In this document: piece after piece, positions 25,061 through 36,659 of the stretch
How positions within the stretch are numbered: the first letter of the stretch is position 1
How the letters are laid out: each line of letters starts with the position of its first letter
Source: Megaleporinus macrocephalus
Taxonomy: Eukaryota; Chordata; Actinopteri; Characiformes; Anostomidae
Direction of reading: 5' to 3'
Length of the DNA: 64,000 nt
NCBI GenBank assembly: GCA_021613375.1
Contig: CM038719.1
Span: forward strand, 39,466,120 to 39,530,119
Notes under the pieces: model-generated
Seen by the model: only the letters and a program-made list of their open reading frames with translations
The model's database searches: none
What the model was told of the DNA's origin: nothing
Program-made: the position numbers and the translations under genes

Positions 25061-25176
25061 GCCCCGGGCCGGGCCAAGCCGGGCCGAACCGGGCCAAGCC
25101 GGGGCGAGCCGGGCCGAACCGGGCCGAGCCGGGCTGAGCCGGGCCGAGCCGGGCCGAGCCGGGCTGAGCCGGGCCG
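25061..25176 (+). repeat. GC-rich decamer minisatellite (GGGCCGAGCC)n
   Basis: About 11 copies of GGGCCGAGCC with substitutions, inside the putative 3'UTR. The frame across it (25046-25258) encodes a Gly-Pro-Arg repeat and is not taken as a gene. Confidence 0.9.
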
Positions 25177-26169
25177 ACGTGGTTTAGGGTGTCAATCTGC
25201 TTTTTTTTATCCTGTTTGCCGTAGACGCAGTAGAGTCGCCGGTGTGTGGATTTGGTAGAGTTTAAAACCAGGAATGCTTTCTTGCAGTTTTAATCACTTT
25301 TAGGTACCAGAACTTCTCGTCTCCAACTTCTTCTTCTCGTGATTCATTTAAATTTTTTCTTTTTTTTGTATGTATTTATAAAAGGTATGTTTTTTTTTTG
25401 TTTTTGTTTTTTCTCTCCAGATTTCTTTGGTGAATTTAGGCCTGAATAATGATAACAATAATGATAATAATAATAATAATAATAGTCTCAAATATCTATG
25501 TAAACACATTTGATGTCTTAATACCTTTTAGATATTGTAAAAAGAGTGAACGGTCAAATGGAGATACACTTTTTTTTTTTGTAAAAAGGCAAAAATGAAA
25601 AAAAAAAAAAAAAAAAAAAATTGGTCCGGACATGCGTCCCACTACTTTTTTGTAAAAAAGAAAAGAAAAAAAAAGAAATGTCGCTTTTTTCAGTCGTATA
25701 TATTTAACATCCTTTTCTTTTTCTTTTAACAGCGTTTGTGTTTCTTCCTCTCGTCCCGTGAGTTCTCGTGAAACGTGTATGATCATAGTTATTTCTTACT
25801 GCACTACTTTTCGTCGGGGGCACTTAACAAGAGCAATGTATCTTTAGCGAGCGGGAAAAAAAATAGAGAAAAAAAGAAACAAAAAAAAAACGAGGGAAAA
25901 AAATAGTTGGGAATATGCATCGCCGTTTCTTGCTTTGCCGGCTTTTTTTGTTTCGCAGATCTTTTCCACGACTGTTCTCAGTCCTCGTGAGGTTTTTACT
26001 TTTGGCGGCAGGTTGTTTCAGCTCGGATTTGGAGGGAACACGATGGTTGGCAGCAGGTTGGTCATATCAGGAATAGGTCCAATCAGGGGAACTGACTTGT
26101 ATCTGAGGGACAAACATCGTACTCAGCCTGTATCATCATCTACTTATGCAAAATCTATTCAATGCAATG

Positions 26170-26273
26170 CAATCGACTCGCAATCGACTCGCAATCGACT
26201 CGCAATCAACTCGCAATCGACTCGCAATCAACTCGCAACCGACTTGCAATCGACTCGCAATCAACTCGCAATC
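26170..26273 (+). repeat. 11-bp tandem repeat (GCAATCGACTC)n
   Basis: About nine to ten copies with A/G and T/C variants. It creates an Asn-Ser-Gln-Ser frame that is not a gene. Confidence 0.95.
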
Positions 26274-26369
26274 CACACAAATTTATACTTCTGTGAAGAT
26301 GCATGTAAACATATACATATCAGCATCAGTGTAGGTGTTCATGGTGTCCTATGGATTGTGACAAAGGGG

Positions 26370-26778
26370 GCGCCCGAAATCGCCTACTTGCCTACTACTC
26401 AGCCAGCAAGTATGTCCGAATACTTAGTATTCATCTAGCAGTACATGATGACCTACTAATTCGGGAGGTTTAAAGTATGCAACCGCAATGCATTGTGCTG
26501 TCCCATAATTCAACTGGAGCCATAAACTAATTCAAAGTGGTGGAAAGTGTTATGTTAGCCGTGTGTACGTAGCTACTGCAGCTTCCTCCTGATTCATCTT
26601 CTGTGAGTTGCAGCTAAATGGCTAACTAAGCTAAATGGAGCTTTCAAAGAACGGTGGGACGTGTACTGTGGTGGTCTTGTGTTGAAGGACCTTGGTCGTA
26701 GCGTGTTGGAGATTGTGTGGACACTAAACACTTGCGTACCTAAACAGTGCCTACTGACTTAGTAGGTGATTTCAGATG
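26370..26778. mobile_element. MITE with inverted termini CGAAATCGCCTACT
   Basis: The left end 'cccgaaatcgcctacttgcc' is matched inverted by 'cttagtaggtgatttcag' at the right. The interior has no coding capacity. This kind of end is common in fish non-autonomous DNA transposons; superfamily not assigned. Confidence 0.55.
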
Positions 26779-27139
26779 CAACCAAGAGGTCGAGCTCTGA
26801 GGCTGTGATTGGCTGCATTGGGGTTGGGGGGCGGGTCGAGACCCAAACTGTGCAAAGTTAATCTGTGCAAAGTTGTAAACATTTCACAATATCCCCTCCA
26901 AAAAACCTGACTATTAAAGAAGTTCGCGCTTCGTTTTCCATTCATTCAGGTTTGAACACTACTGCCCCCTAGTGCACATGCAGACGCCTATGCAGATTCT
27001 CTGATGCAAAAGTATGATTCGGTCGAAGTACATCACTGTTGTGTCCTGAAAGGAGAAGAAAGAAAAAAGATTGTAGGGTACAGTGCCATGTGAAATAGAG
27101 ACCACCCTTCGTTAACTTCATTTTTAGCGATATATAACA

Positions 27140-27390
27140 CTTTTTTTTTCGAAACAGTTTATTATATTTCAGTTGCAGTGAGACTCCCCATATCATCACT
27201 GTCCAAAGAAAAACATATATATCCATTTTTATATTTCTACAACATTAGAACACGACGGCTGCCGTTTACCATGCGTGAGAACTTTATGATGAACGGACCA
27301 ATAGAAATGCTCCGAAATAGCTTAGGAAGATTTCTGGTTCCATTGACTTGCATTAAAAGTTGAGACAGTTTTTGTCCTCCCCTGTAAATG
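27140..27390. repeat. Foldback repeat family, copy 1
   Basis: Shares 'acggaccaatagaaatgctc', 'acacgacggctgccg' and 'cctgtaaatgttactatttt' with copies at 32785-32990, 37655-37760, 40229-40330, 42453-42560, 50810-50970, 59590-59830 and 63880-64000. Some copies contain both orientations of the 'tttctattggtccattcatc' motif, so the full element is an inverted repeat. Confidence 0.6.
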
Positions 27391-27399
27391 TTACTATTT

Positions 27400-28050
27400 T
27401 GGAGGTCGTCAACAAAAATCTCTGCTCAGAGGCAAATCGGCGACCACTCGGCGCTCGCTCAGTCGTGTAGTGTGAACGGCTGAAGGACGCTCGCCGAGCC
27501 ATCGCCGAGTGCTCGCGACTAATCGCAGATGCTCAGCAAACGTCTAGCATGTTTAATATCTAGGCCAGTCGGCGACTGTGAGTCAACAGCAGCATCTAGC
27601 TACAGCCAATAGGATCACGTAGAGACAACCGCGTCACAGTTCATCAATCTCTCTACGTCTGCGTAGACACGTACGATTTCATTGATAAAATATTAAATAT
27701 TTACCTCCAGCTCTCTCTGCAGAACAGACAGTCCCTGCTGACCCCGTTCCTTCATCTATCTTCATACCTCTTTCTTCTTTCTAGTAGATCAGCTCAGTAA
27801 CAACTCCTACTGCAGGTTTGTTGACGTTTGCTTTGGAAATAACGTATGTTCTACGTGGTTTTGTGTGCCAGATGAGTCGGTGATTCTCCAGAGTGAAAGT
27901 CGTGTAATTCGTGACCCCGTGTTGCCGACAAGTCATGTAGTGTGAAACCCACGACAACTGAAAGACTCACCATTACAGCTCAACCAGATGTGTAGTGTGA
28001 ACGGCTGAAAGACCTGACCACTCAGACAGTCGTGTAGTGTGAACCAGGCA
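27400..28050. mobile_element. Interspersed element with repeated GTCGTGTAGTGTGAAC motif
   Basis: The motif 'tcgtgtagtgtgaac' or a close variant occurs near 27463, 27935, 27990 and 28029. The right end reads 'gtgtagtgtgaaccaggcat', a sequence typical of abundant fish MITEs. The left boundary is not clear. Confidence 0.5.
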
Positions 28051-28550
28051 TTAGAGATCTGGAGATAGATATAAGTTTTTCTTTGGACAGCAATGATATA
28101 TTTAATACAAAAAAAAAAAAAGAAGTCTCAAAAATTAAATACACATATGCAAATGTGTTTTATTAAGAGTCCAGCAGTGATGTTAGTCCACACGTCCGTA
28201 GTTTAGTCCTTTCCCAGGTTTCACTCCATCTGGAGTTCAATCACAGTGCAGTGAAGGATGCCGGAGTAGAGACAGCATTAAATATCAGTGGAGCATGAAG
28301 TGGGCGGAGTTAGCTGTGTGATAGACGCAGTTTACTTCAAACGCAGTTTACTTCATGCTCTGCGCAGACAGTGATGCAGTCGGGTGGGATTCAATTCTTA
28401 ATTCTAATTGAATGGCAATGCTGATGAACTGAAGTAATGCAGGGTGGTCTCTGACTTTTGCACAGCACTGTATGTTGAGATTACACTACTATTAGTCCAG
28501 TCTACTCAAAAAGTTTCCACATGAAAAGTAAAAAAAGCAGCTGACCATTT

Positions 28551-28958
28551 TTAACCCTTTGATACACAAGTTAACCACATCTAATGCACAACATGGCTCA
28601 ACCTAGACCCGCATTCATTTAATATGTTATTGTATGTACTGCCGAGTAAAGGTTAAATCTATTGAAATCTATTGAAATCTATTGAAATCTATATAATGTT
28701 CCAAGTGTTCATTAAAAATCGTATTTTTGATCGTTTATGAACAAAAACAGTGTTTGAAAATGTTTAGAAATGCCCATAGTTCCTATCAAATTCCATAGTG
28801 AACGCATATGGGTTAATTCTGAGCCATGTTGTGTGTTGGTAGTGATACAAACATGATTTTTATCAAAAAAAAAGTTAAATAGTAAAACTGAAAATCAAAA
28901 ATTTTGATGAGTAATTTTAGCAATTCATAAAACAGAGTATCTGGATTTTAAAAAGACA

Positions 28959-29025
<67 letters not shown>
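28551..29025 (+). mobile_element. piggyBac-like MITE copy ending in (TA)n
   Basis: Starts TTAA-CCCTTTGATACACAA and continues through the shared internal landmarks ('ttcctatcaaattccatagt'). Its right end is lost into a (TA)n run at 28962-29025. Confidence 0.6.
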
Positions 29026-29027
<2 letters not shown>

Positions 29028-29633
29028 GATGCCTTACAACAGACTGTGCTCCAACCCAATAGATTTGCTTTTTGTTTTGTTTTGTGGTTATTATGACCAT
29101 CAGATCACAAAAAAACACAATAATAATAATAATAATATCAGTTTTAACAATTTCAGTTCCCTTGGCTTCCGTGTGGTGAATTGTTTGAAGATTCCTCTCT
29201 GAACTCTTGGTCTAAATAGGTTTTCGCTACCGCCCGACTAAAATTGGCCTTGATTTCGTCTACATTACCGGTGTCGTCAGTAAGGAAAGCTATAATTTTA
29301 TTATTTATCATAACAGAGGTGAAGGCGCCTTCTAGGTGGGCGGAGGTTTGGGAAGGGACGCCGCTGGTGCAGGTATAAATGAGTATATGTAGAGGTGAGT
29401 TTAGATGTAAATTGATATAATGGCTAGGATGAGGGTGGTCGGTTTACAGTACAGGGAGTATATCGCTGAAAAGATAAACATACTGACTATTAAACAAGCT
29501 TTGCTCTGAAACACTGTGTGGTGGTGGTGGTGGGGGTTGGGGGGGGCGACATGAAAATGGCTGGGAGCTGAAATCCTCACTACATTATTTATGTTTCCCC
29601 GTGTGGATGTGATTTGTATGCCGAGTTTGAATT
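29026..29633. other. Unique non-coding sequence within putative 3'UTR
   Basis: 29160-29520 is balanced in composition and repeat-free, so it may be conserved 3'UTR or regulatory sequence. No frame or RNA gene was recognised. Confidence 0.3.
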
Positions 29634-30313
29634 GGTAACACTTTGTTGGAAGGCAGCCGACAAAGACACTTCACAACACGTGCCTAAGCATTTAATAACA
29701 TACTTACAAGGTAGAAGTTGTTTATAAGTGTCTTAATGTTTATAAACAGCTCACGGCAGTCTTTGCAAGATGGTTATATGTAAGGAAATATTAATTACGT
29801 TGATATAAATTACAGGGATAGACATTTGTTCTGCTTATAACACTGTTATGACACTGTAATACAATGTAATACAAGTTAGAATCCCCTATGTAGAGTGATT
29901 ACTATTAAGAAGGCTCTGGTTTCCATCTCGGGCCCATCATACGGGCCTCAAAATAATAACTAAAAAGTCAAATAATACCTATAATTTCTCTTAGCATACG
30001 TTTAAAAGCTTTGTACCCTAGTTCAATGGATAAAACATATTTTTCTGTATTTATAAATATCAGAATTTATATATGATGATGATCAATTAAGGGTATCAAA
30101 CTCAAACAGCTTAATAATCTCAATGTCCTATTAACACAGCTTGTGTTATGAATGGAACAAATGTCGATCACCTACGTTTATGGCCCATTTATGTTAACAC
30201 GTTCTTAATAACTCCACAAAATGACTCACTTTCCAGAGTATTGCTTTATAAATATGTTATTGAATGCTTATACATGCGTCCCTATGTAGGCAGCCTATAA
30301 ATAAAGTGCCACC
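29634..30313. mobile_element. MITE with inverted termini GGTRRCACTTT
   Basis: The left end 'ggtaacactttgttggaagg' followed by CAGCC is mirrored by 'ggcagcctataaataaagtg' followed by CCACC at the right. The interior is AT-rich and non-coding. Confidence 0.6.
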
Positions 30314-30398
30314 GAAATTCTTTGTAAAGCTAAATTGTGGCAAAAGCCACGAGGGTTAATGGATGATAGTGTCCGATTGTATAAAAGACATGTAAATT

Positions 30399-30401
<3 letters not shown>

Positions 30402-30436
<35 letters not shown>

Positions 30437-30440
30437 ACAA
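30402..30440 (+). repeat. (CA)n microsatellite
   Basis: About 15 CA units with a GA interruption. Confidence 0.9.
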
Positions 30441-30822
30441 AACATGCTCCTGTCGATGATCCATCAACGCATTGAGTTTTTGAATAGGGTGTGAAATACG
30501 GGGTTGGACTTCCTTTGTCTTTAGTGCTCATTTCTTTTTTTTCCTAATGTTGAACTCCGAGTGAAAAGGGTTAGAGGTACTGCTTTTTCGATCTTTGTGA
30601 AATATGAAATATATTGAAAGTATATCAAAGCACAATGTTTAATTAATGTCTTTAGGATTCCGAGTGAGGCTCCTTTCCTCTCACTCGCTCACCGTGCTGT
30701 ACATAAATGCATGTTCTTTTTTTGGTTTGTTTGGTTTTTTTTTTGGGGGTTTGTTTGTTTTTTTTGGTTGACTTTGTTTTCTTTTTCTCTGTGATAACGT
30801 GCTTTTTGTACAGAAACAGACA

Positions 30823-30828
30823 AATAAA
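30823..30828 (+). terminator. Candidate poly(A) signal of ebf
   Basis: AATAAA in the context ACAGACAAATAAAGATTAC, followed within 40 bases by T/G-rich sequence (TTGACTTTTG). It is the best-formed signal downstream of the stop codon. Its assignment to ebf is inferred from strand and position. Confidence 0.4.
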
Positions 30829-30899
30829 GATTACATTTGGCTTGGAAAACACTTCTGCGTTGACTTTTGTTTTAAAATTAAAAAAAAAAAAACGAAGGG

Positions 30900-32555
30900 G
30901 TGCTCATTTCACGCAACGTTTCATGCAACAGTAGAAGCGTAATCTGTAAAGCATGCAATGGAAGTAAACCAAGACCTTGCAGTCAGGCACATTAACTTGA
31001 AACTCCAAGACTAAGCACCGCTTATGGACCCCCTTGGTGATTTTACATTGTTGTAGATACTGAAAATATATAAACATGACTTAAAATTAAATTTGCTGCT
31101 TAATTTGCTTTAAAATAGACGATTTTAATTCAATTGAAAAAGAAAAAACTCAAGCTCGCTACGGAAACTCCTGAACGCTACCATGTGAGGTCACTGGTGG
31201 ACAACAGTAAACAGCGCCGCGGTTCAACACCAGTATGACTGACTTGGACTGAGAACGTTCCAGAGCTGCTTCTTCAGATTCTGATGATATTCCTGAATTT
31301 GAATTTGAAAGAGCTGTAATGTAGGAATAGACCACCATATCACTTAGTCCTGATACTTTTAGACCACCATATCACTCAGTCCTGAGACTTTTAGACCACC
31401 ATATCACTTAGTCCTGGGACTTTTAGACCACCATATCACTTAGTCCTGAGACTTTTAGTCAAACCACACCCACAACAGCAGCTCATCCTGAGTGTAAACA
31501 GTATCTAGCTAAATAACCAACCAACATTATTCATAACAGTCGCCTAGCAACCAGCTACACTCAGATATAGAGGTACAGTTATTGTAGTAGATATGATTAA
31601 AGTGGAACTCGCTCTCATACAACTATAAATCTTCATAACTCAACTACGTTAGCTTAGCATAACTTCAGCCACAGAACTTAGCAAGTGAAGCTAACGTTAG
31701 CTAACATCAGCTAAAGCAGGCTCAGTAACTGAGCTTACCTGGTTTACCTCCACGTACACGGAGGCTCTTGAACTCCTCTCGCTGGTTTCTTACACGCCCA
31801 TATTGTTGAACAGTGTCAGACTTAAGATCCAGTCGTCGTGTAAGCCTACGTCCCATAGAGATAATCTTCAGACGTGAGATGATCTACAGATGACGGAGTG
31901 AGAGGACGGTCTTTTCCTATGTGCTCGTTTAAAGTTTAGGTTTAGACCACTTTCTGGATATTTGGGGGTCTTTAGGCTGGGGGTCCACTGTACATCCAAT
32001 TACTGCAGCCAAAAACAACACCACCTTTCTGTCATTGTGCATTACTGTAAGTGCATCTTCTAGCACTGTGTTCCACCATCTACATCACACACATAACACC
32101 TACAACAGTTTTTGAACAGTGGGCGGAGCTAAACAGTCTTTTAAGCTGTATTCATTGTCTTTGTAAACAATAAAACATTTTCTGACTTTTAATAATCACA
32201 AGTTAGGATCTCAAACTCCGCTGTAGATAAGTGTTTGATATTTTCATATTAGCTGGTGCTTAACCTTTACATGTCTAATGCCAGTTTCTTTAAATATGGA
32301 CATTGTTTGCAATGACGATCATATGACTATCATATAGAATTTAGCATTTAGCATAACAGCATTGTTGTCAACGCCATGTAGTAAATGGATAGTTCTAAAA
32401 AAGTCACAATCATTGTTGATGATAATAAAAGCATTTCCTCACCTGGCCAGATTCTAAACTTTTCAGTCAATACCACATTGATGTTCACCCACCCATCTTC
32501 AAATAAACATTCACAGCCAGCTCAGAATGTCTAAGCTAGTCTTGAATCTGTATTG
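30900..32555. other. Intergenic, no gene seen
   Basis: A fragment of the TTGCATGAAA-type repeat lies at 30905-30990. A 32-bp unit ('agaccaccatatcacttagt' and onward) is repeated four times at 31328-31457. The rest is unremarkable AT-rich DNA. Confidence 0.5.
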
Positions 32556-32559
32556 CCCA

Positions 32560-33290
32560 AGTAGAAAAAGGCCCTAGCTCAGTTCTATGCAGAAGAACTT
32601 TGGGCCTGAGCTCATCTCTGATGGTCCAAAAGACAGAGGAAAAGCTTGCTGTGGTCAGATGAGCATCATCATCACCAGAAAGGAAAGAGACCATCCAGAC
32701 TTTAATCAACAAAGGAGCAAACGCCAAGATGTCATGGTACATAGGGCATCAGTGCCCAAAGCATGGCTCACACTATCCAAAGTATCTCCAAAGTAGTAAC
32801 GTCACAGCAGAGGCCTAAAATGTTCTCAACTTTCATTGTAAGTGAATGTGAATAGATCTTATTCCAGGTGATTTTGGAGCATTTCTATTGGTCCACACAT
32901 CATAAAGCCTTCGCAGGACATAAAGGGCAGCCGTCGTGTTCAAATGATATCGAAAAATGAAAATCTCCCAAAATTGAGATACAGTTTTCTTTGTCAGTGT
33001 CCATATGCGTGAAGGTGCTGTTTGACATATATTAAGATTAATGAGATATAAAAGAGATATATGTTACCATGGCGATGACATCTTTTCCTGGGATGTTCCT
33101 GGTTATTTCAGTAAAACAATGCAAAGCCTTATTCTGCAGGTGCTGCATATGCTGCCTTCTAGATGACGTCTTCTTCAGGAACGTAGAGGCCTGTTTCAAC
33201 ATGACAGCGTCACGTCACACTCATGTGTGCAAACGTGGCGTATTATGATGTGCAAGCTATGAGATATAATACGTCTATAACAATAGAATG
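32560..33290 (+). pseudogene. Decayed Tc1-like transposase
   Basis: Two remnants in order and orientation. 32640-32770 reads RDHPDFNQ and VMVHRASVPKAW, matching the DHPD...VMVWGCISAHG block of a common fish Tc1-like transposase. 33100-33290 resembles the downstream QDNAKPH...WRIM(K/M) block. The ~190 bp between them (32785-32990) is a foldback repeat copy that probably inserted. Many stops and frameshifts are present. Confidence 0.5.
32785..32990. repeat. Foldback repeat family, copy 2
   Basis: Contains 'gagcatttctattggtccac' and 'gggcagccgtcgtgttcaaa'. It interrupts the transposase remnant. Confidence 0.6.
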
Positions 33291-33392
33291 GCAACAAAAA
33301 TAGATAAACTGTTTCCTTCAGTGTCTGGCTCAGTCTCTCACATAACATGGGGCAGGGGTGTAGCTTTGCTCTTCCACCCCCCCATTGCCTGT

Positions 33393-33432
33393 TTTGTTGT
33401 TGTTGTTGTTGTTGTTGTTGTTATTGTTGTTT
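33393..33432 (+). repeat. (TTG)n microsatellite
   Basis: About 13 TTG units. Confidence 0.9.
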
Positions 33433-34538
33433 TCTCTTTGCTCTGAGTTAAAAGGATAAAGGATTGATATACTACATGTGCTATTGTGAATAACAATCCA
33501 TAATTTAATTCATGAAACAGATAAAAATAAATGAATGTTAAACTAATGACTGATAAAGAAGTAGTTTAGACTTCAGTTTACTTCACAGCCTTAGTGCAAA
33601 TGAAACAGGTCTCATACATCAGGGTTAACAGATGGAGCACTGCATAAGCTGGTGCTGGTGTCCACTAAACCAACAAAGTAACAATCCCAGAAAACAATTC
33701 AATCTTTCTTAAAGTGGACATGAAACACTGAGTATTTGGTATAATTCACAAGATGTGTTTTCACTCTAACAAATCTTATAGGTTGAACACTTGTCAGTGA
33801 AACTGAATGAAAATAATAAGCAATCGAAATCTCATTTTCCAAGCAAGTGTAGCGCCACCTTTTCCCAGCGCTGGGTGTGACGCCACGAGGTTGGTTCAGG
33901 AACACCTAGTTCATATAAACTAATAGCATACATTAGTTTCTTATTGAATTATAAAAGTCAAACCAAACAGGGGCCACTTTTGTATTGCCCCTGGGTGCAG
34001 CAATGAATTGTACAGGGTGAAGAATGAGAGAAAGATAGTTCACTTTCTTACCGTAGCAGAAGAGAGCAGGAGTCAGATCTTACATAATCAAATTTCCCGA
34101 AGAACCTCCGCCGACTTTACATGCTAAATAGCTCAATTTATATAACCTAGCTAGCCAGTTAGCTGGATGACATTACCTGCTGTTGACGGGCCGCTCCAGG
34201 GTTTTTGCTCCTGCTGTCGAGCAGCTCGCCCTGGAGGAGCTTCCGGCTCACACTGAGACTCTTCAGGGTGAGTAAAGGAACCAGATCTCAGGTTCTATAG
34301 TAGAAGCACATCTGTTTACATGAACTTGCACTCTTCTTAAACATATAGGTTCTTATAGGGTTCTTGGGTTAGATATACAGCTCTGGAGAAAAGCTTTCAT
34401 TGGTATACAAGGTTCTTCATCTTTCTTTAAAGCAACCTCCAATAAGATGTTCCTTAGGGAACGCATAGTGGTTCTTCTATGGCATCGTTCAAGAAGAAAG
34501 AATACTCATACTTCAGTATTAGTACTTTGGAAGACATC

Positions 34539-36044
34539 AGATGTAATACAGTGTACAGGTACTTTACTGAATGATCTGCTGAGAGTCTACAGGCTTTATT
34601 AGTGTAATACAGTGTTCAGGTACTTTACTGAATGATCTGCTGAGAGTCTACAGGCTTTATTAGTGTAATACAGTGTTCAGGTACTTTACTGAATGATCTG
34701 CTGAGAGTCTACAGGCTTTATTAGTGTAATACAGTGTTCAGGTACTTTACTGAATGATCTGCTGAGAGTCTACAGGCTTTATTAGTGTAATACAGTGTTC
34801 AGATACTTCACTGAATGATCTGCTGAGAGTCTACAGGCTTTATTAGTGTAATACAGTGTTCAGGTACTTTACTGAATGATCTGCTGAGAGTCTACAGGCT
34901 TTATTAGTGTAATACAGTGTTCAGGTACTTTACTGAATGATCTGCTGAAAGTCTACAGGCTTTATTAGTGTAATACAGTGTTCAGGTACTTTACTGAATG
35001 ATCTGCTGAGAGTCTACAGGCTTTATTAGTGTAGTACAGTGTTTAGGTATGTTACTGAATGATCTGCTGAGAGTCTACAGGCTTTATTAGTGTAATACAG
35101 TGTTCAGATACTTTACTGAATGATCTGCTGAGAGTCTATAGGCTTTATTAGTGTAATACAGTGTTCAGGTACTTTACTGAATGATCTGCTGAAAGTCTAC
35201 AGGCTTTATTAGTGTAATACAGTGTTCAGGTACTTTACTGAATGATCTGCTGAGAGTCTACAGGCTTTATTAGTGTAATACAGTGTTTAGGTATGTTACT
35301 GAATGATCTGCTGAGAGTCTACAGGCTTTATTAGTGTAATACAGTGTTCAGGTACTTTACTGAATGATCTGCTGAGAGTCTATAGGCTTTATTAGTGTAA
35401 TACAGTGTTCAGGTACTTTACTGAATGATCTGCTGAGAGTCTACAGGCTTTATTAGTGTAAATACAGTGTTCAGGTACTTTACTGAATGATCTACTGAGA
35501 GTCTACAGGCTTTATTAGTGTAATACAGTGTTCAGGTACTTTACTGAATGATCTGCTGAGAGTCTACAGGCTTTATTAGTGTAAATACAGTGTTCAGGTA
35601 CTTTACTGAATGATCTGCTGAGAGTCTACAGGCTTTATTAGTGTAATACAGTGTTCAGGTACTTTACTGAATGATCTGCTGAGAGTCTACAGGCTTTATT
35701 AGTGTAAATACAGTGTTCAGGTACTTTACTGAATGATCTGCTGAGAGTCTACAGGCTTTATTAGTGTAATACAGTGTTCAGGTATGTTACTGAATGATCT
35801 GCTGAGAGTCTACAGGCTTTATTAGTGTAATACAGTGTTCAGGTACTTTACTGAATGATCTGCTGAGAGTCTACAGGCTTTATTAGTGTAATACAGTGTT
35901 CAGGTACTTTACTGAATGATCTGCTGAGAGTCTACAGGCTTTATTAGTGTAATACAGTGTTCAGGTACTTTACTGAATGATCTGCTGAGAGTCTACAGGC
36001 TTTATTAGTGTAATACAGTGTTCAGGTACTTTACTGAATGATCT
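34539..36044 (+). repeat. 61-bp tandem array, about 24-25 copies
   Basis: The unit contains 'tactttactgaatgatctgc', 'gagagtctacaggctttatt' and 'agtgtaatacagtgttcagg'. The period is 61 bp, with occasional 62-bp units (an extra A in GTAAATACAG). Copies are almost identical, so the array is young or homogenised. Confidence 0.97.
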
Positions 36045-36049
36045 GTTGG

Positions 36050-36453
36050 TAGACAGAGCATAGACACCTCCAAAACGTCTCGCTCACAGCAAACCATCTG
36101 ATAAGTTGGGCTCAGGGTTATGCAGGGAAGGTCTCTGAGCAAACGATCCACGTTGGCCTGCTGGTTGCAGTCGGCATTGCAGTGCAGTGACCGCATCTGC
36201 ACCAGGTAGTGTTACCGACCCTCTCCACCTGTACGGGAACCGCTGGCTGCTCCTCTGTACAAATGGGAGTTTGTACCACTAATCTTCTTCTCCTCACCGG
36301 TTCGAACGCATAAGCCATTGGGTTTCTAGGAATCTGATCAAAACCCCTTTCAGCTTCGTCTTCTTCCATAGTGTGGCAAACAAAAAGCTCTTTTCCTAAA
36401 CCACGACCGCTATGCTCCTGGGCTATCTTCAACCAACCAAACCAACCAACCAA
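36050..36453 (-). pseudogene. Fragment with Cys-rich domain like the P2X7 receptor cytoplasmic tail
   Basis: The 111-codon minus frame starts near 36453 and includes EEDEAERGF, IPRNPMAYAFEPVRRRR and, near its end, GNTTWCRCGHCTAMPT. The reading then shifts frame to continue as ITLSPTYQMVCCERDVLEV. The WCxCGxC...MPT...CC pattern is that of the zinc-binding tail domain of P2X7, which also occurs alone in many fish proteins. The frame shift and the adjoining tandem array suggest a broken copy. It lies inside the element bounded by the 18-bp inverted repeats. Confidence 0.5.
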
Positions 36454-36659
36454 CCAACCAACCTCAATTCTGCATGGGCAAGATGGCGGCGCACTGGCGC
36501 AAAAGCATAGGGTAGTAACAAACCAATTATAACTATATTATAATTTAACATGTAAACATTTCATTTGAAAAATTTCCCTCCCAAATATATTTCATCATAT
36601 TTAATTCCATAGAAACCCCATACAAACTGAAATGTTTCATGTCCACTTTAATGTCTCAA

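Larger units (their letters stand above)
27081..28470. mobile_element. Tc1/mariner-like non-autonomous element, nest of other repeats
   Basis: Left end TA-CAGTGCCATGTGAAATAGAG and right end CTTTTGCACAGCACTG-TA are imperfect inverted repeats of ~45 bp, both continuing into a GACCACCCT block. The TA at each side fits a Tc1-type target duplication. No transposase remains. The interior contains two further repeats (27140-27390 and 27400-28050). Confidence 0.65.
24377..30850 (+). other. ebf: Probable ebf 3'UTR
   Basis: Sequence after the stop has no supported coding frame. The first ~1.5 kb is unique, with a (CAT)n run at 24470-24490 and later A- and T-rich stretches. A convincing poly(A) signal lies at 30823-30828 after T-rich sequence with TGTACA motifs. 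If that is the true end, the 3'UTR is ~6.4 kb and contains the transposons listed below. Earlier A-rich signals (for example AATAAA near 24554) could define shorter forms. Confidence 0.4.
33709..36651 (-). mobile_element. 2.9-kb DNA element with TTAAAGTGGACATGAAAC inverted ends
   Basis: 18-bp perfect terminal inverted repeats: TTAAAGTGGACATGAAAC at 33709-33726 and its complement at 36634-36651. The element carries a minus-strand Cys-rich frame near its right end (36050-36453), a GC-rich segment at 34180-34270 and the 61-bp tandem array. I do not recognise the superfamily. Direct target duplications were not obvious. Confidence 0.6.

Noticed and set aside
25046..25258. Gly-Pro-Arg-rich small protein
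   Set aside because: It is the translation of a GC decamer repeat in the putative 3'UTR.
34539..36044. CRISPR-like direct repeats with spacers
   Set aside because: The full 61 bp is conserved between copies; there are no variable spacers.
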